Assembly (NCBI GenBank): GCA_902583715.1
Contig: CACHXC010000001.1
Coordinates: forward strand, 1 to 64,000
From: an uncultured SAR116 cluster alpha proteobacterium
GTDB taxonomy: Bacteria; Pseudomonadota; Alphaproteobacteria; Puniceispirillales; Puniceispirillaceae
Direction: 5' to 3'
DNA: 64,000 bases
The translations under genes were made by a program, and so were the position numbers. This document shows positions 30,486 to 43,364 of the stretch, piece after piece. The notes under the pieces were generated by a model that did no database searches, had not been told where the DNA came from, and saw only the letters and a program-made list of their open reading frames with translations. Numbering within the stretch: the stretch's first letter is position 1; each line of letters begins with the position of its first letter.

Positions 30486-31355
30486 ATGAAACCATTTGAA
30501 GTGTTGCTGTACAGCATGGTGGTGTTTGGCTGGTCGACAAGCTGGCTACCGCTAAAATGGCAACTTGGTGTTGTCGCCCCCGAGGTATCATTGCTCTGGC
30601 GGTTCGTGATCGCCGCAACGGTGATGTTCGTCACTAGCATCTATCTTCGGCAATCCCTAATGTTTCACTGGCGCACGCATTTGCGGTTGGCGCTGTTGGG
30701 GCTGTGTATTTTTTCAACAAATTTCGCCTTTTTTTATCATGCTGGAAAGGGGGTGGCATCGGGTTTATTGGCCGTGGTGTTTTCATCAGCATCACTGGTA
30801 AATGTACTCATGACAGCAATTTTAGGGCGGTCGCGGCCGCGGATTGCACATCTGCTTGCCGCTGTGGTTGGGCTGACTGGTGTTGTCTGTTTGTTTTGGC
30901 CGGAATTGCAATTGTCAAATACAGCATTGACCAGTCTGGCCTTGTGTTTAATCGGCACTTTGTTTTTCTGCACGGGCAATATGGTCTCGGCGGCATGTCA
31001 TAAGCGCGGCATCCCAATATTTGCCTCGGCAAGCTGGGGCATGCTCTATGGCGTTTGCTACCTGGCTTTGTTTTCGTTCATCAGCAATCATGAATTTACC
31101 ATAGAACCGACCGTCAAATATGTGCTTGGGCTTGTGTGGTTGGCACTTGTGTCATCGGTGATGACATTCGCCGCCTATTTGTCGCTGATCGGTCGTATTG
31201 GTCCAAGCCGCGCAGGCTACGCAACGGTTATATTCCCAGTATTTGCTCTGTTGATTTCAACGGTTTTTGAATCCTACACATGGAGCAGTCTGGCATTTAT
31301 CGGATTAGGATTGGTGATCTGCGGCAATGTGATTATGCTGCGTGCCCGCTCCTGA
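30486..31355 (+). CDS. EamA/DMT family transporter
   Basis: ~10 hydrophobic segments; two EamA-like halves; conserved C-terminal GLGLVICGN. Confidence 0.85.
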   Translation: MKPFEVLLYSMVVFGWSTSWLPLKWQLGVVAPEVSLLWRFVIAATVMFVTSIYLRQSLMFHWRTHLRLALLGLCIFSTNFAFFYHAGKGVASGLLAVVFSSASLVNVLMTAILGRSRPRIAHLLAAVVGLTGVVCLFWPELQLSNTALTSLALCLIGTLFFCTGNMVSAACHKRGIPIFASASWGMLYGVCYLALFSFISNHEFTIEPTVKYVLGLVWLALVSSVMTFAAYLSLIGRIGPSRAGYATVIFPVFALLISTVFESYTWSSLAFIGLGLVICGNVIMLRARS

Positions 31356-31369
31356 CCGGGTGCCGGTGA

Positions 31370-31822
31370 TTATCCGATAGCTGGGGCAAAAGCTGATACC
31401 AACAGCGATGCTGTCGCGCCCGCTGTCAAAATGTGACGCATCTGCATATACCATGCCGGGATCAGGCCGCGCAAACAGGCCTGTCGGTCAACCGACCATG
31501 CCAAGGTAAAGGTAATTGCTAGTGCTAGGAGGCTGATTTTGATATCTAGCAGAACAATTGCCAACCATCCCATAATAGCGGGTGTGACAGACCAGACATA
31601 CCAATAGGGCGATCTGTCCGCGCGCATCGCTAGGCCCCAGTGGACCGCTCCAACAAAGCTGAGAATTACCGCCCCGTAGACCGCATTAGCAAACAAGGCA
31701 ATAACGCTGGCATTGGGGCTGCCTGAATACATCAGGACAGCACAGCCAACAAATGGCACCAATCCGCCAAAGCCCATCAATCTTGCCATCGTGATATATG
31801 GATCGGTATTTGTCTCGTTCAT
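31370..31822 (-). CDS. DUF3429 family membrane protein
   Basis: GAVILSFVGAVHWGLAM pattern and multiple TM helices; start adjusted to 31822. Confidence 0.7.
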   Translation of the reverse strand: MNETNTDPYITMARLMGFGGLVPFVGCAVLMYSGSPNASVIALFANAVYGAVILSFVGAVHWGLAMRADRSPYWYVWSVTPAIMGWLAIVLLDIKISLLALAITFTLAWSVDRQACLRGLIPAWYMQMRHILTAGATASLLVSAFAPAIG

Positions 31823-32086
31823 GGCGCGCACTCCTTGGGGCCAGTCTGTCGCAAACAAAAGAATTGGTTTCATCACCGCCAATAAAAAGGTTGGGCATAA
31901 CACCGGAATGTCGCATAGTAGGCATCTTGCAAAATGACTGACAAGCGCTGTTCCAGCAATTTTTGATTTTGTTGGTGTAAAAATGGATATCTGGTATGGT
32001 TTTTCCAATATGCGGCTTGCAATTCCAGCAGCGCTGAATTATTCACTTTAGTTGTTCTTTTCCCGCAGGTTCAGCAGGAGCTACAG

Positions 32087-32452
32087 GTGGAAATTTTTCT
32101 GGGTGAATATTTACCAATCGCTGTGTTCTTCGCGATTGCCATCGGCTTGTCTGCGGCCTTTGTTTTGTCTGCCTTTTTGTTGGGCAACCAGCGGCCTGAT
32201 GAAGAAAAAATGGCGGCCTATGAATGTGGGTTTGACGCATTTGATGACTCACGGCGGCAATTTGATGTGCGATTTTATTTGGTTGCTATCTTATTCATTA
32301 TTTTCGATTTGGAAGTGGCGTTTCTATTCCCATGGGCAGTTGCCCTTGGCGGGATTGGCCTGTTTGGATTCTGGTCAATGATGCTGTTTTTAACAGTGCT
32401 GACGGTTGGCTTTATTTATGAGTGGAAAAAGGGAGCTTTGGAATGGGAATAA
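32087..32452 (+). CDS. nuoA: NADH-quinone oxidoreductase subunit A
   Basis: [44 protein letters not shown]. Confidence 0.97.
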   Translation: MEIFLGEYLPIAVFFAIAIGLSAAFVLSAFLLGNQRPDEEKMAAYECGFDAFDDSRRQFDVRFYLVAILFIIFDLEVAFLFPWAVALGGIGLFGFWSMMLFLTVLTVGFIYEWKKGALEWE

Positions 32453-32991
32453 TGGATCCGGCCAAGGCGGCACCAATTCCCCCGGGCACCGATCAAGACG
32501 CCATTTTGCGCGCTGTTGGTGATGAAATTACCAATCGTGGATTTGTGATTGCGAAAGCTGACAAATTATTCAACTGGGCCCGGTCTGGATCTTTGTGGCC
32601 GATGACATTTGGTTTGGCCTGCTGTGCAGTCGAAATGATGCACTCGGCGGCCAGCCGCTATGACATGGACCGCTATGGTATGTTATTCCGGCCAAGCCCA
32701 CGCCAATCGGACGTGATGATCGTTGCTGGAACACTTACCAATAAAATGGCACCTGCATTGCGCCGGGTCTATGACCAGATGCCGGAACCGCGTTGGGTGT
32801 TATCGATGGGATCATGTGCCAATGGTGGTGGCTATTACCATTATTCCTATGCGGTCGTACGTGGATGTGACCGGATTGTGCCTGTTGATGTCTATGTGCC
32901 GGGTTGTCCGCCAACCGCCGAAGCGCTGATTTATGGATTGCTGCAGTTGCAAAAGAAAATCCGCCGCACCGCCACTATAGCACGGTCCTAG
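32443..32991 (+). CDS. nuoB: NADH-quinone oxidoreductase subunit B
   Basis: [66 protein letters not shown]. Confidence 0.97.
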   Translation: MGIMDPAKAAPIPPGTDQDAILRAVGDEITNRGFVIAKADKLFNWARSGSLWPMTFGLACCAVEMMHSAASRYDMDRYGMLFRPSPRQSDVMIVAGTLTNKMAPALRRVYDQMPEPRWVLSMGSCANGGGYYHYSYAVVRGCDRIVPVDVYVPGCPPTAEALIYGLLQLQKKIRRTATIARS

Positions 32992-33048
32992 ATTGATAGT
33001 TTCACAGCCGCTTTATTAGATGTAACACGAACAGCGAAGGGCGCTGCA

Positions 33049-33708
33049 ATGACTGAAAATCATGGCTCAGATCTGCCAGCGGGTGGAGAAAAGGAAACAG
33101 CGCTCTTAGCAATGGCGGATCATATTGCCGATGTCGTTGATAAAATGTTAGTGTCTTGCGCTGTGGTGCGCGGTGAGATCGAATTGCGCGTCAACCCGGC
33201 CGATGTTCCACAAGTGTTGACTTTGTTACGCGGTGATCGGCAGGCCGCCTTTAACCAGCTGATTGACCTGACCGCTGTTGACTATCCTGAACGCGAGTCA
33301 CGATTTGACATGGTGTATCTGTTGCTGTCGATGGATAATAACAGGCGCATGCGTCTTGTCGCCGCAGTTGCCGCCGGGCAAGTAGTGCCATCGGTGACCG
33401 GTCTGTTTATGGCGGCAAACTGGGCTGAGCGTGAAGTCTGGGATATGTTTGGTATTTTCTTTGCCGGCCACCCGGATTTGCGACGTTTGCTCACCGATTA
33501 TGGTTTCGAGGGGCATCCGTTGCGTAAAGACTTTCCGCTGACCGGTCATGTCGAGGTACGGTATGACGATAACCAGCGGCGGGTTGTTAATGGGCCTGTG
33601 CATCTTGTGCAGGAGTTCCGTGATTTTGATTTTTTGAGTCCGTGGGAAGGCATGCAGACGCAAATTGCTGAAAAGCCCGCAGGTGACGATGCAGAGCAAA
33701 AAGGGTGA
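33049..33708 (+). CDS. nuoC: NADH-quinone oxidoreductase subunit C
   Basis: WAEREVWDMFGIFFAGHPDLRRLLTDYGFEGHPLRKDFPLTGHVEVRYD. Confidence 0.97.
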   Translation: MTENHGSDLPAGGEKETALLAMADHIADVVDKMLVSCAVVRGEIELRVNPADVPQVLTLLRGDRQAAFNQLIDLTAVDYPERESRFDMVYLLLSMDNNRRMRLVAAVAAGQVVPSVTGLFMAANWAEREVWDMFGIFFAGHPDLRRLLTDYGFEGHPLRKDFPLTGHVEVRYDDNQRRVVNGPVHLVQEFRDFDFLSPWEGMQTQIAEKPAGDDAEQKG

Positions 33709-33717
33709 TGGTGCGTT

Positions 33718-34896
33718 ATGGCTGAGATGCAAATTAAACCTATCACAATGAATTTTGGCCCGCAGCACCCGGCGGCGCACGGCGTATTGCGTTTGGTGCT
33801 GGAAATGGATGGCGAGGTAATTGAACGTGCCGACCCACATATTGGGCTGTTGCACCGTGGTACGGAAAAACTTATCGAGCATAAAACTTATCTACAGGCG
33901 TTGCCGTATTTTGACCGCCTTGATTATGTATCGCCGATGAATCAAGAACATGCGTGGGCATTGGCTGTGGAAAAGGCGCTTGGCATTGAAGTACCGCGCC
34001 GTGCCCAATATATCCGCGTGTTGTATTGCGAGATTGGGCGGATATTGAACCATCTTCTCAACCTGACGACCTTTGCTATCGATGTGGGGGCGATGACGCC
34101 ATTGCTCTGGGGCTTTGAAGAGCGCGAGCATTTGATGGGGTTTTACGAGCGTGCCTGTGGCGCCCGGCTTCATGCGGCCTATTTCAGGCCCGGCGGTGTG
34201 CATCAGGACCTGCCTGACGATCTGTTGCATGATATCAAAAATTGGGCACAAAAATTTCCTGATTTTATTGATGATCTGGAAACCCTGCTCACGGAAAATC
34301 GTATTTTTAAGCAGCGGACCGTTGATATTGGCGTGATTAGTTATGATGACGCGTTGTCGCTTGGCATCACCGGGCCCTGTTTACGAGGGTCGGGCATGGC
34401 ATGGGACTTGCGCAAGACCCAGCCTTATGACGCCTATGAAGAAATGGATTTTGATATTCCCATCGGCAAGACCGGCGATTGTTATGCACGATATCTGGTG
34501 CGGGTAGAGGAAATGCGCCAGTCATTGCGTATTATCGAACAAGCCATCGATGGGATGCCTGCTGGTCCGGTGATGGCGCAAAATAATAAAATTATTCCGC
34601 CAAGCCGGGGTGAGATGAAAAAGTCAATGGAAGCATTGATCCATCATTTTAAGCTTTATACCGAAGGATTTCATGTGCCAGAGGGCGAGAGCTATACAGC
34701 CGTTGAGGCGCCAAAAGGTGAGTTTGGTGTGTATTTAGTATCAGACGGAACAAACAAACCCTACCGCTGTAAAATCCGTGCACCGGGCTTCTATTTTATG
34801 GCGGCAGTAGATCATTTGTCTCGGGGGCACATGCTTGCCGACTCAGTCGCGATTATTGGTTCGCTTGATATTGTGTTTGGTGAGATTGACCGATGA
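33718..34896 (+). CDS. nuoD: NADH-quinone oxidoreductase subunit D
   Basis: [22 protein letters not shown] ... [15 protein letters not shown]. Confidence 0.97.
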   Translation: MAEMQIKPITMNFGPQHPAAHGVLRLVLEMDGEVIERADPHIGLLHRGTEKLIEHKTYLQALPYFDRLDYVSPMNQEHAWALAVEKALGIEVPRRAQYIRVLYCEIGRILNHLLNLTTFAIDVGAMTPLLWGFEEREHLMGFYERACGARLHAAYFRPGGVHQDLPDDLLHDIKNWAQKFPDFIDDLETLLTENRIFKQRTVDIGVISYDDALSLGITGPCLRGSGMAWDLRKTQPYDAYEEMDFDIPIGKTGDCYARYLVRVEEMRQSLRIIEQAIDGMPAGPVMAQNNKIIPPSRGEMKKSMEALIHHFKLYTEGFHVPEGESYTAVEAPKGEFGVYLVSDGTNKPYRCKIRAPGFYFMAAVDHLSRGHMLADSVAIIGSLDIVFGEIDR

Positions 34897-35549
34897 GTAT
34901 TGATGACCGCATTGCAGCAGATCAGCCGAAAACATTCAAATTTACGGCTAAAAATGAAAAAGAGATAAAGCGCATCATTGCAAAATATCCAAAGGGCCGT
35001 CAGGCCAGTGCGGTCATGCCTTTGCTGGATTTAGCACAACGCCAGCATGATAACTGGATTCCCATGGCGGCGATTGAGGCGATTGCCCACCGGCTTGAAA
35101 TGGCTGAAATCCGGGTGCTGGAAGTGGCAACTTTTTACACCATGTTTAATTTAAAACCGGTCGGCAAATATTTTCTGCAGGCCTGTACAACCACGCCTTG
35201 TTGGTTGCGTGGGTCTGATGAAATGATGCGCTGTATTAAAGATCGCTACAATATTGCATCTGGCCAGACTTCAGCATGTGGGCGTTTTTCATTACTAGAG
35301 GTTGAATGTCTTGGCGCCTGCGTCAATGCACCAATTTTGCAGGTGAACGACGATTTTTATGAGGATCTCGATTACGAAACCACCGGCGCGTTGCTTGACT
35401 CGCTAGAAGCCGATAAACCGTTACCGGCCGGCTCGGTTATTGGTCGGTCCGGGTCTGAAGCGCGTGGCGGCGGCACCACATTGGCCGCGGTAAAGACCGG
35501 CAAGGCATCAAAATCTACAGCAAAAAAGCGGGGATCGGCACATGCTTAA
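34893..35549 (+). CDS. nuoE: NADH-quinone oxidoreductase subunit E
   Basis: [33 protein letters not shown] ... [21 protein letters not shown]. Confidence 0.96.
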   Translation: MSIDDRIAADQPKTFKFTAKNEKEIKRIIAKYPKGRQASAVMPLLDLAQRQHDNWIPMAAIEAIAHRLEMAEIRVLEVATFYTMFNLKPVGKYFLQACTTTPCWLRGSDEMMRCIKDRYNIASGQTSACGRFSLLEVECLGACVNAPILQVNDDFYEDLDYETTGALLDSLEADKPLPAGSVIGRSGSEARGGGTTLAAVKTGKASKSTAKKRGSAHA

Positions 35550-36834
35550 AGATCAAGACCGTATTTTTACAAATATATATGGATGGGCGGAGCCCGGGTT
35601 AAAAGCGGCTAAGGCACGGGGTGATTGGGATGGCACGGCAAAGCTGTTGAAGCTTGGGCATGACGAAATTGTCGAACGTATTAAGACGTCTGGGTTGCGC
35701 GGGCGTGGTGGTGCCGGGTTCCCCACAGGTCTTAAATGGTCATTTATGCCAAAAGAGGTCAAAGGCCGGCCGCATTATCTGGTGGTTAATGCCGACGAGT
35801 CAGAGCCCGGCACATGTAAAGACCGAGATATTATCCGCCATGAACCGCATAAATTGCTTGAAGGCTGTGTGGTGGCTGGTTTTGCGATGCGTTCGCATGC
35901 GGCTTATATCTATATCCGCGGCGAATTTGTGAATGAAGCCCGCCGGTTGCAGACGGCAATCGATGAAGCCTATGATGCAGGTTTGCTTGGCAAAAATGCG
36001 GCAAAATCCGGCTGGGATTTTGATGTTTATCTACATCGCGGTGCCGGGGCTTATATTTGCGGTGAAGAAACAGCCTTGTTGGAATCACTCGAAGGAAAAA
36101 AAGGCCAGCCGCGTCTAAAGCCACCATTTCCTGCGGGGGTTGGTCTTTATGGCTGTCCGACAACCGTAAATAATGTGGAATCAATCGCAGTGGCACCAAC
36201 AATTTTGCGGCGCGGGGCCAGTTGGTTTGCTGGTCTTGGCAAGGAAAACAACACTGGCACAAAACTGTTTTGTATTTCTGGCCATGTGAATAAGCCGTGT
36301 AATGTCGAAGAAGAAATGGGCATTCCACTTCGTGAATTGCTTGAAAAACATGCAGGGGGCGTGCGCGGTGGCTGGGATAATTTGCTGGCGGTGATCCCAG
36401 GTGGGTCGTCAACGCCGCTGATGCCAATCGATGTCTGCGCCGATATTACTATGGATTTTGATGCCTTGCGCGAGGTCGGGACCGGCCTTGGCACCGCTGG
36501 CATCATTGTGATGGATAAAAGCACCGATATCGTAAAGGCCATTGCCCGTTTATCTTATTTTTATAAGCATGAATCATGCGGTCAATGCACGCCGTGCCGT
36601 GAGGGTACTGGATGGATGTGGCGAATGATGGAACGGCTGGTGCAGGGCGAGGCTGAAAGCCATGAAATTGATACATTGGAACAGGTCACCCGGCAAATTG
36701 AGGGCCACACAATTTGCGCCCTCGGTGATGCCGCCGCCTGGCCAATTCAGGGGTTGATTAAGCATTTTCGTCCTGAAATTGAACGGCGTATCGCGGCACG
36801 TCATGCGATTAATGCGGTTGCGGCAGCAGAATAG
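35542..36834 (+). CDS. nuoF: NADH-quinone oxidoreductase subunit F
   Basis: [64 protein letters not shown]. Confidence 0.97.
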   Translation: MLKDQDRIFTNIYGWAEPGLKAAKARGDWDGTAKLLKLGHDEIVERIKTSGLRGRGGAGFPTGLKWSFMPKEVKGRPHYLVVNADESEPGTCKDRDIIRHEPHKLLEGCVVAGFAMRSHAAYIYIRGEFVNEARRLQTAIDEAYDAGLLGKNAAKSGWDFDVYLHRGAGAYICGEETALLESLEGKKGQPRLKPPFPAGVGLYGCPTTVNNVESIAVAPTILRRGASWFAGLGKENNTGTKLFCISGHVNKPCNVEEEMGIPLRELLEKHAGGVRGGWDNLLAVIPGGSSTPLMPIDVCADITMDFDALREVGTGLGTAGIIVMDKSTDIVKAIARLSYFYKHESCGQCTPCREGTGWMWRMMERLVQGEAESHEIDTLEQVTRQIEGHTICALGDAAAWPIQGLIKHFRPEIERRIAARHAINAVAAAE

Positions 36835-36851
36835 AAAGTGGAAAAACACCC

Positions 36852-38912
36852 ATGCCTAAGCTTACGGTAAATGATATCGAGGTTGATGTTGAAGACGGGT
36901 CAACAGTGTTGCATGCCTGTGAGGCTGCTGGCATAGAAATACCCCGTTTTTGCTATCACGACCGTCTGTCGATTGCCGGCAATTGCCGGATGTGTCTTGT
37001 AGACATGGAACGCGCACCAAAGCCGATTGCATCTTGTGCCATGCCGGCAGGGGATGGGATGGTGATCCGCACCGACACTGACCGCGTGAAAAAAGCCCGT
37101 GAAGGGGTCATGGAATTTTTGCTGATTAATCACCCGCTTGATTGCCCGATTTGTGATCAGGGTGGTGAATGCGACCTGCAGGACCAAGCCATGGGTTATG
37201 GCCTTGATGGATCGCGTTTTTCAGAAAATAAGCGTGCTGTCGATAACAAACACATGGGGCCATTGATCAGCACGGTGATGACACGCTGTATCCATTGTAC
37301 GCGCTGTGTGCGGTTTGCGACTGAAGTTGCCGGTGTGCCCGAATTAGGGGCGATTGGACGTGGTGAGACCATGGAAATCACCACATATCTGGAAAAAACA
37401 TTGACGTCTGAGCTGTCAGCCAATGTGATTGATCTTTGTCCGGTTGGTGCGCTGACGTCGCGCCCATATGCCTTTACCGCGCGACCTTGGGAGTTAAATA
37501 AAACCGAATCAATCGATGTAATGGATGCGGTTGGCAGTAACATCCGGGTTGATGCGCGCGGTGCGCAAGTGATGCGCGTGTTGCCGCGGTTGAATGAAGA
37601 TGTGAATGAAGAGTGGATTTCGGATAAAACGCGCTATGCGATTGACGGGTTGCGTCGCCAGCGCCTTGATCGCCCTTATGCTAGAGGCCGGGACGGAAAA
37701 CTACACTCGATTAGCTGGGAGGAGGCGCTAAAAACAGTCGCCGGCAAACTGCGCAAAGCCAAAGCCAGCCGGGTGGCGGCAATTGCTGGTGATCAATGTG
37801 ATGCAGAGTCCATGTTTGCATTAAAAAGCCTGATGGCGCGTCTTGGAAGCCCGCATTTAGATTGCCGTCAAGATGGGGCAAAAATTGGGGGTGCGCGATC
37901 TGGCTATCTGTTCAATAGCACAATAGCCGGCATCGATGATGCTGACGCGCTATTGATTATCGGAAGCAATCCGCGGGTGGAAGCCGCTGTATTGAACGCG
38001 AGAATCAGACGCAATTGGCTGGCAACGCAAATGCCGGTGGCGATAATTGGCGACAATGTTGACCTGACCTATGCCGCACAATGGTTGGGCGTTGAAGCTG
38101 CGTTGTTGGATGATGTGTTGTCTGGCAACAATAAATTTGCGGCAAAGCTGAAAAAGGCAAAACGTCCGATGATCATCATTGGTATGGGAGCATTGACACG
38201 CCGTGATGGCGCATCTGTTTTGGGCAGGGCCCGGCAGATTGCCGAAGCCTATGGTGTCGTCACCGACAAATGGAACGGCTTTAATATATTGCATAACGCG
38301 GCGGCGCGTGTTGCTGGGCTAGATATGGGCCTCGTGCCGGGTCGTGACGGTATGGACGTTGCTGGCATGGCCGCCGCCGCCAAGGCTGGTAGATTAGATG
38401 TGTTATGGGCATTGGGCGCTGATGAAATTGATTACAGCGATTTCGCATCAAGCTTTGTGATTTATCAGGGGCATCACGGTGATGCGGGCGCGCATCATGC
38501 CGATATCGTTTTGCCCGGGGCGGCCTACACCGAAAAAGATGGCATTTATCTGAATACCGAAGGGCGGGTGCAATATGCAAATCGTGCTGCCTTCCCACCG
38601 GGTGAGGCGCGTGAAGACTGGGCCATCATTCGTGCGGTGTCAGGTGCTATTGGCAAGTCGATCGGTATGGACAGCCTTGCCGAGGTGCGCGATGCGTTGT
38701 GTGAAGCGGTGCCGCATTTTGCTATGCCAGACCAAATTGATGCAGTGAAATGGGCAAAATTTGGTGGCCGGGCAAAGTTATCAAGCAAGCCTGTCACTAG
38801 TGCAATCGAAAATTTTTACATGACCTGCGCGATTAGCCGTGCGTCAGAGACAATGGCTGAATGCCGTCGTGCGCAGCAAGCGGATGCTAAGGGTGCGGTG
38901 GCTGCGGAGTAA
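36852..38912 (+). CDS. nuoG: NADH-quinone oxidoreductase subunit G
   Basis: 2Fe-2S ferredoxin N-terminus, [32 protein letters not shown]. Confidence 0.97.
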   Translation: MPKLTVNDIEVDVEDGSTVLHACEAAGIEIPRFCYHDRLSIAGNCRMCLVDMERAPKPIASCAMPAGDGMVIRTDTDRVKKAREGVMEFLLINHPLDCPICDQGGECDLQDQAMGYGLDGSRFSENKRAVDNKHMGPLISTVMTRCIHCTRCVRFATEVAGVPELGAIGRGETMEITTYLEKTLTSELSANVIDLCPVGALTSRPYAFTARPWELNKTESIDVMDAVGSNIRVDARGAQVMRVLPRLNEDVNEEWISDKTRYAIDGLRRQRLDRPYARGRDGKLHSISWEEALKTVAGKLRKAKASRVAAIAGDQCDAESMFALKSLMARLGSPHLDCRQDGAKIGGARSGYLFNSTIAGIDDADALLIIGSNPRVEAAVLNARIRRNWLATQMPVAIIGDNVDLTYAAQWLGVEAALLDDVLSGNNKFAAKLKKAKRPMIIIGMGALTRRDGASVLGRARQIAEAYGVVTDKWNGFNILHNAAARVAGLDMGLVPGRDGMDVAGMAAAAKAGRLDVLWALGADEIDYSDFASSFVIYQGHHGDAGAHHADIVLPGAAYTEKDGIYLNTEGRVQYANRAAFPPGEAREDWAIIRAVSGAIGKSIGMDSLAEVRDALCEAVPHFAMPDQIDAVKWAKFGGRAKLSSKPVTSAIENFYMTCAISRASETMAECRRAQQADAKGAVAAE

Positions 38913-38917
38913 CGGGT

Positions 38918-39943
38918 ATGATGGATGTGCTGACACATGAATGGGCTGTTGAACTAGGCTGGATCTTGCTGCAGATTCTGGTTGTGATCGGCCCACTATT
39001 GATCGCGGTGGCTTATTTGACGCTGGCTGAACGGCGCATCATCGGTTTCATGCAATTACGTAAAGGGCCAAATGTGGTTGGGCCGTTTGGCATGTTCCAG
39101 CCCTTTGCTGATGCGCTGAAACTCATGGCTAAAGAGACAATTTTGCCAGCTGGTGCCAACAAAGTTGTGTTTCTGTTTGCCCCGATGCTGACATTTATTT
39201 TATCGCTGGTGGCATGGGCGGTTATTCCGTTTGGGGAAGGGCTGGTGATCGCCGATATCAACGTCGGTATTTTATATTTGTTTGCTGTGTCATCGCTGGG
39301 TGTTTACGGCGTGATCATGGCCGGCTGGGCTAGTAATTCGAAATATGCGTTTTTGGGTGCGCTTCGTTCAGCCGCGCAGATGGTGTCTTATGAGGTGTCG
39401 ATGGGGCTGGTGATTATCAACGTACTTTTATGCGCTGGATCGCTGAATTTATCGGCCATCGTTGAGGCACAACGTGACATGTGGTTTGTCCTGCCTCTGT
39501 TGCCGATGTTTGTGGTGTTTTTCATTTCGACGCTCGCAGAAACCAACCGCGCACCATTTGATTTGCCAGAAGGGGAGTCAGAACTCGTTGCCGGTTATTT
39601 TGTTGAATATTCATCCATGTCATTTGCGTTATTCTTCCTCGGTGAATATGCCAATATGATCTTGATGAGCAGCATGACCGTAGTTTTGTTCCTTGGTGGC
39701 TGGTTGCCGCCGTTGGATATCTGGCCGCTGAACATGATCCCTGGGCCGTTATGGTTCATTTTGAAGATTATGCTGTTGCTGTTTGTTTTCTTGTGGGTGC
39801 GAGCCACCACGCCGCGTTATCGGTATGACCAATTGATGCGGCTTGGTTGGAAAATTTTCCTCCCATTCTCGTTGATTTATGTGGTCCTGACGGCAGGTTA
39901 CCTGCTGGTGTCTGGTAATTTGCCAGACGTGTCATTGGGCTAG
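38918..39943 (+). CDS. nuoH: NADH-quinone oxidoreductase subunit H
   Basis: [49 protein letters not shown]. Confidence 0.97.
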   Translation: MMDVLTHEWAVELGWILLQILVVIGPLLIAVAYLTLAERRIIGFMQLRKGPNVVGPFGMFQPFADALKLMAKETILPAGANKVVFLFAPMLTFILSLVAWAVIPFGEGLVIADINVGILYLFAVSSLGVYGVIMAGWASNSKYAFLGALRSAAQMVSYEVSMGLVIINVLLCAGSLNLSAIVEAQRDMWFVLPLLPMFVVFFISTLAETNRAPFDLPEGESELVAGYFVEYSSMSFALFFLGEYANMILMSSMTVVLFLGGWLPPLDIWPLNMIPGPLWFILKIMLLLFVFLWVRATTPRYRYDQLMRLGWKIFLPFSLIYVVLTAGYLLVSGNLPDVSLG

Positions 39944-39956
39944 AGGGTGTGAAGTT

Positions 39957-40448
39957 ATGATGTCAGCTGTATCAAATGCGTTACGCTCGTTTTTGCTTCT
40001 TGAATTGGGCAAGGGCTTGTTCCTGACCTTAAAATATTTTTTTAAGCCGAAAGTCACGATCAATTACCCGTATGAAAAAGGCTCTTTATCGCCGCGGTTC
40101 CGTGGTGAACATGCGTTGCGGCGATATCCCAATGGGGAAGAACGCTGTATTGCCTGTAAATTATGTGAGGCGGTATGCCCGGCGCAGGCCATCACCATCG
40201 AAGCCGAACCGCGTGCCGATGGAAGCCGCCGTACAACCCGTTATGACATTGATATGACGAAATGTATTTATTGCGGCTTTTGTCAAGAAGCGTGCCCGGT
40301 GGATGCCATTGTTGAAGGGCCGAATTTTGAATTTGCCACGGAAACCCGGGAAGAACTGTATTACGACAAGGATAAGCTGCTGGCCAATGGTGACCGCTGG
40401 GAAACTGAAATTGCCCGCAACCTCGCCGCTGATGCGCGTTGGCGCTAG
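39957..40448 (+). CDS. nuoI: NADH-quinone oxidoreductase subunit I
   Basis: Two 4Fe-4S motifs [12 protein letters not shown] and [16 protein letters not shown]. Confidence 0.97.
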   Translation: MMSAVSNALRSFLLLELGKGLFLTLKYFFKPKVTINYPYEKGSLSPRFRGEHALRRYPNGEERCIACKLCEAVCPAQAITIEAEPRADGSRRTTRYDIDMTKCIYCGFCQEACPVDAIVEGPNFEFATETREELYYDKDKLLANGDRWETEIARNLAADARWR

Positions 40449-40485
40449 GCCGGTATAGATTTGACACAGGAAAGACAGTCACAAA

Positions 40486-41106
40486 ATGATTGAAGTCTTA
40501 TTCTTTTATCTTTTCGCTGGCGTCATGCTCGCCAGTAGCGTGATGGTGGTGGTCAGCCGCAACCCGGTCTATTCAGTTTTGTTCCTGATATTGGCGTTTT
40601 TCAATGCGGCCGGGCTGTTTGTGCTGATTGGGGCTGAATTCTTGGCCATGCTTTTGGTCGTCGTCTATGTTGGCGCGGTCGCGGTTCTGTTCCTGTTTGT
40701 GGTGATGATGCTCGACATTAATTTTGCTGAGATGCGGGCTGGATTTCAAAAATATCTGCCGCTTGGCCTGATTGTGGGCGGTATTTTGGTTTTTGAACTA
40801 GTGCTGGCGATGTATGGCGATGCGTTTGGTGGCAAAACCGCGCCAGTGGTGTCTGAAATAGCCAACACCACACGCCTAGGCGGTGTGCTCTACACAAAAT
40901 ATGCGTTTTTGTTCCAACTGGCAGGCTTGATCCTGTTGGTAGCTATGATTGGTGCGATTTCGCTTACATTGCGCAAACGTGCCGGTGTCCGGCGGCAAAT
41001 CATTGCCGAGCAAAATGCCCGCCGTCCAGCTGATGTTTTGGAAGTGATTAAAGTGCCATCAGGCAAAACACCGGCGGCCGCTAATGCTGGCAAAGCCGAG
41101 GAGTAA
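40486..41106 (+). CDS. nuoJ: NADH-quinone oxidoreductase subunit J
   Basis: NPVYSVLFLILAFFNAAGLFVLIGAEFLAMLLVVVYVGAVAVLFLFVVMMLDI. Confidence 0.96.
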   Translation: MIEVLFFYLFAGVMLASSVMVVVSRNPVYSVLFLILAFFNAAGLFVLIGAEFLAMLLVVVYVGAVAVLFLFVVMMLDINFAEMRAGFQKYLPLGLIVGGILVFELVLAMYGDAFGGKTAPVVSEIANTTRLGGVLYTKYAFLFQLAGLILLVAMIGAISLTLRKRAGVRRQIIAEQNARRPADVLEVIKVPSGKTPAAANAGKAEE

Positions 41107-41112
41107 GGCAGT

Positions 41113-41424
41113 ATGCTTGAGTTATCATTAAACCATTATTTGACAGTCTCGGCGATGTTGTTTGCGCTTGGCATTTTTGGCATTTTTCTGAACCGAAAAA
41201 ATGTCATTACCATTTTAATGTCAATTGAGTTGATGCTGCTGGCTGTCAATATCAATATGGTTGCATTTTCAGCCTATAACGGGGATTTAGAGGGGCAGAT
41301 CTTTTCGCTGTTTATTCTGACCGTGGCGGCGGCTGAGGCCGCGATTGGCTTGGCTATCCTTGTCGTATTTTTCCGCAACCGTGGGTCTATTGCGGTTGAA
41401 GATGTTAATGTGTTGAAGGGCTAA
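41113..41424 (+). CDS. nuoK: NADH-quinone oxidoreductase subunit K
   Basis: [23 protein letters not shown] ... [22 protein letters not shown]. Confidence 0.97.
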   Translation: MLELSLNHYLTVSAMLFALGIFGIFLNRKNVITILMSIELMLLAVNINMVAFSAYNGDLEGQIFSLFILTVAAAEAAIGLAILVVFFRNRGSIAVEDVNVLKG

Positions 41425-41428
41425 GGCC

Positions 41429-43360
41429 ATGTATGCGCTGATCGTTTTTTTGCCGCTCGTCGGGTCTATTCTTGCCGGTCTGCTAAGCTTGAATAATCAG
41501 GATCGTCCAGCCGAGCTTGTTACTGTAACAGGCTTGCTGTCATCATTACTATTATCAGTGATTGCCTTTGCCGAGGTGGCGATTGGTGGCACGCCTATCA
41601 CTGTTGATATTGGGCGCTGGATTGTATCTGGGGATTTTGCTGCGCAATGGGCCTTGAGGTTTGACACCATGACAGCGGTGATGCTGATCGTCGTGACGGG
41701 CGTGTCATCGATGGTGCATATTTATTCGGTTGGCTATATGTCGCATGACAATGCACGGGCCCGGTTTATGTCTTATCTCAGCCTGTTTACCTTTGCCATG
41801 CTGATGCTTGTCACCGCTGATAATCTGGTGCAGTTGTTCTTTGGCTGGGAAGGGGTTGGTGTTGCCTCTTATCTGCTTATTGGCTTTTGGTACAAAAAAG
41901 AGTCTGCCCACACAGCGGCTATGAAGGCCTTTGTTGTGAACCGGGTGGGTGATTTTGGTTTCGCACTGGGGATTTTGGCTGTTTATGTTTTATTTGACTC
42001 GGTCCAGTTTGATGTCATCTTTGCGCAATCTAGCCTGATCGCAACCACAAATATTGAATTTTTAGGCCAGTCATTGCCAGCTCTTGAAGTGGCTGGCATT
42101 TTGCTGTTTATCGGGGCGATGGGCAAATCGGCCCAGCTTGGCTTGCATACATGGTTGCCAGACGCGATGGAGGGGCCAACCCCCGTATCGGCGTTGATCC
42201 ATGCCGCCACCATGGTCACGGCTGGCGTGTTTATGGTTTGTCGTTTGTCGCCAATGCTCGAATATGCGCCATTCGCGCTTGATGTCATCACCATTGTGGG
42301 GGCTATGACGGCCATTTTTGCCGCTACTGTTGGCCTGACACAATTTGATATCAAACGTGTGATTGCCTATTCCACATGCTCACAGCTTGGTTATATGTTT
42401 TTCGCCGCTGGTTTATCTGCCTACCCGGCGGCCATGTTCCACCTGACAACGCACGCGTTCTTTAAGGCCCTTTTGTTTTTGGGAGCTGGGTCGGTGATCC
42501 ACGCCCTGTCAGGTGAACAGGATTTACGCAATATGGGCGGGATCTGGCGCAAGGTGCCGGTGACCTATACAATGATGTGGATTGGGTCTTTGGCACTTGC
42601 CGGCTTTCCATTTTTTGCGGGCTATTATTCCAAGGACATGATCCTTGAAGCCGCTTATGCCGCGTATTCAGGGGTTGGTAGTTTTGCTTTTGTCATGGGC
42701 TGTTTGGCCGCCTTTTTGACGGCCTTTTACAGCTGGCGTGTTTTGATTATGGCGTTCCACGGCAAGCCACGGGCAATTGCCGATGTGATGGCGCATGTGC
42801 ATGAATCCCCGTTGGTTATGACTTTGCCGTTATTAGTATTGGCGTTTGGGGCGATTTTCTCTGGTTGGCTGGGATATGAATTATTCGTTGGTCATCACTG
42901 GCAACAATTCTGGGGTGACTCCATTTTCATTCTGCCGACCAATGCGGCGATGGAAAATGCACATCATGTGCCGACTTGGGTGAAATCATTACCAATTGGC
43001 CTGGCGACCAGTGGGGTGGCCATGGCGGTATTGTGTTATGCCATTTTCACCGGATTGCCGGCGCGTATTGCCGCGTCGTTCCGGCCGGTCCATTTATTCT
43101 TTTTCAACAAATGGTATTTCGATGAACTATATGACGCTATTTTTGTCAAGCCTGCGGTGCGCATTGGTAATTTTTTCTGGCTACGGGGTGACCGCGATAC
43201 CATTGATGGGTTTGGCCCCGACGGGGTGTCAGCATTAGTCTACCGGATTTCTGGTGCCTGTTCGCGGACTCAGACCGGGTTTGTGTTCCATTATGCCTTC
43301 GCCATGCTGATCGGTGTGGTCGTGTTGGTCAGCTGGTACGTATTGCGGTTCAAGGGGTAG
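41429..43360 (+). CDS. nuoL: NADH-quinone oxidoreductase subunit L
   Basis: [52 protein letters not shown]. Confidence 0.97.
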   Translation: MYALIVFLPLVGSILAGLLSLNNQDRPAELVTVTGLLSSLLLSVIAFAEVAIGGTPITVDIGRWIVSGDFAAQWALRFDTMTAVMLIVVTGVSSMVHIYSVGYMSHDNARARFMSYLSLFTFAMLMLVTADNLVQLFFGWEGVGVASYLLIGFWYKKESAHTAAMKAFVVNRVGDFGFALGILAVYVLFDSVQFDVIFAQSSLIATTNIEFLGQSLPALEVAGILLFIGAMGKSAQLGLHTWLPDAMEGPTPVSALIHAATMVTAGVFMVCRLSPMLEYAPFALDVITIVGAMTAIFAATVGLTQFDIKRVIAYSTCSQLGYMFFAAGLSAYPAAMFHLTTHAFFKALLFLGAGSVIHALSGEQDLRNMGGIWRKVPVTYTMMWIGSLALAGFPFFAGYYSKDMILEAAYAAYSGVGSFAFVMGCLAAFLTAFYSWRVLIMAFHGKPRAIADVMAHVHESPLVMTLPLLVLAFGAIFSGWLGYELFVGHHWQQFWGDSIFILPTNAAMENAHHVPTWVKSLPIGLATSGVAMAVLCYAIFTGLPARIAASFRPVHLFFFNKWYFDELYDAIFVKPAVRIGNFFWLRGDRDTIDGFGPDGVSALVYRISGACSRTQTGFVFHYAFAMLIGVVVLVSWYVLRFKG

Positions 43361-43364
43361 GGTG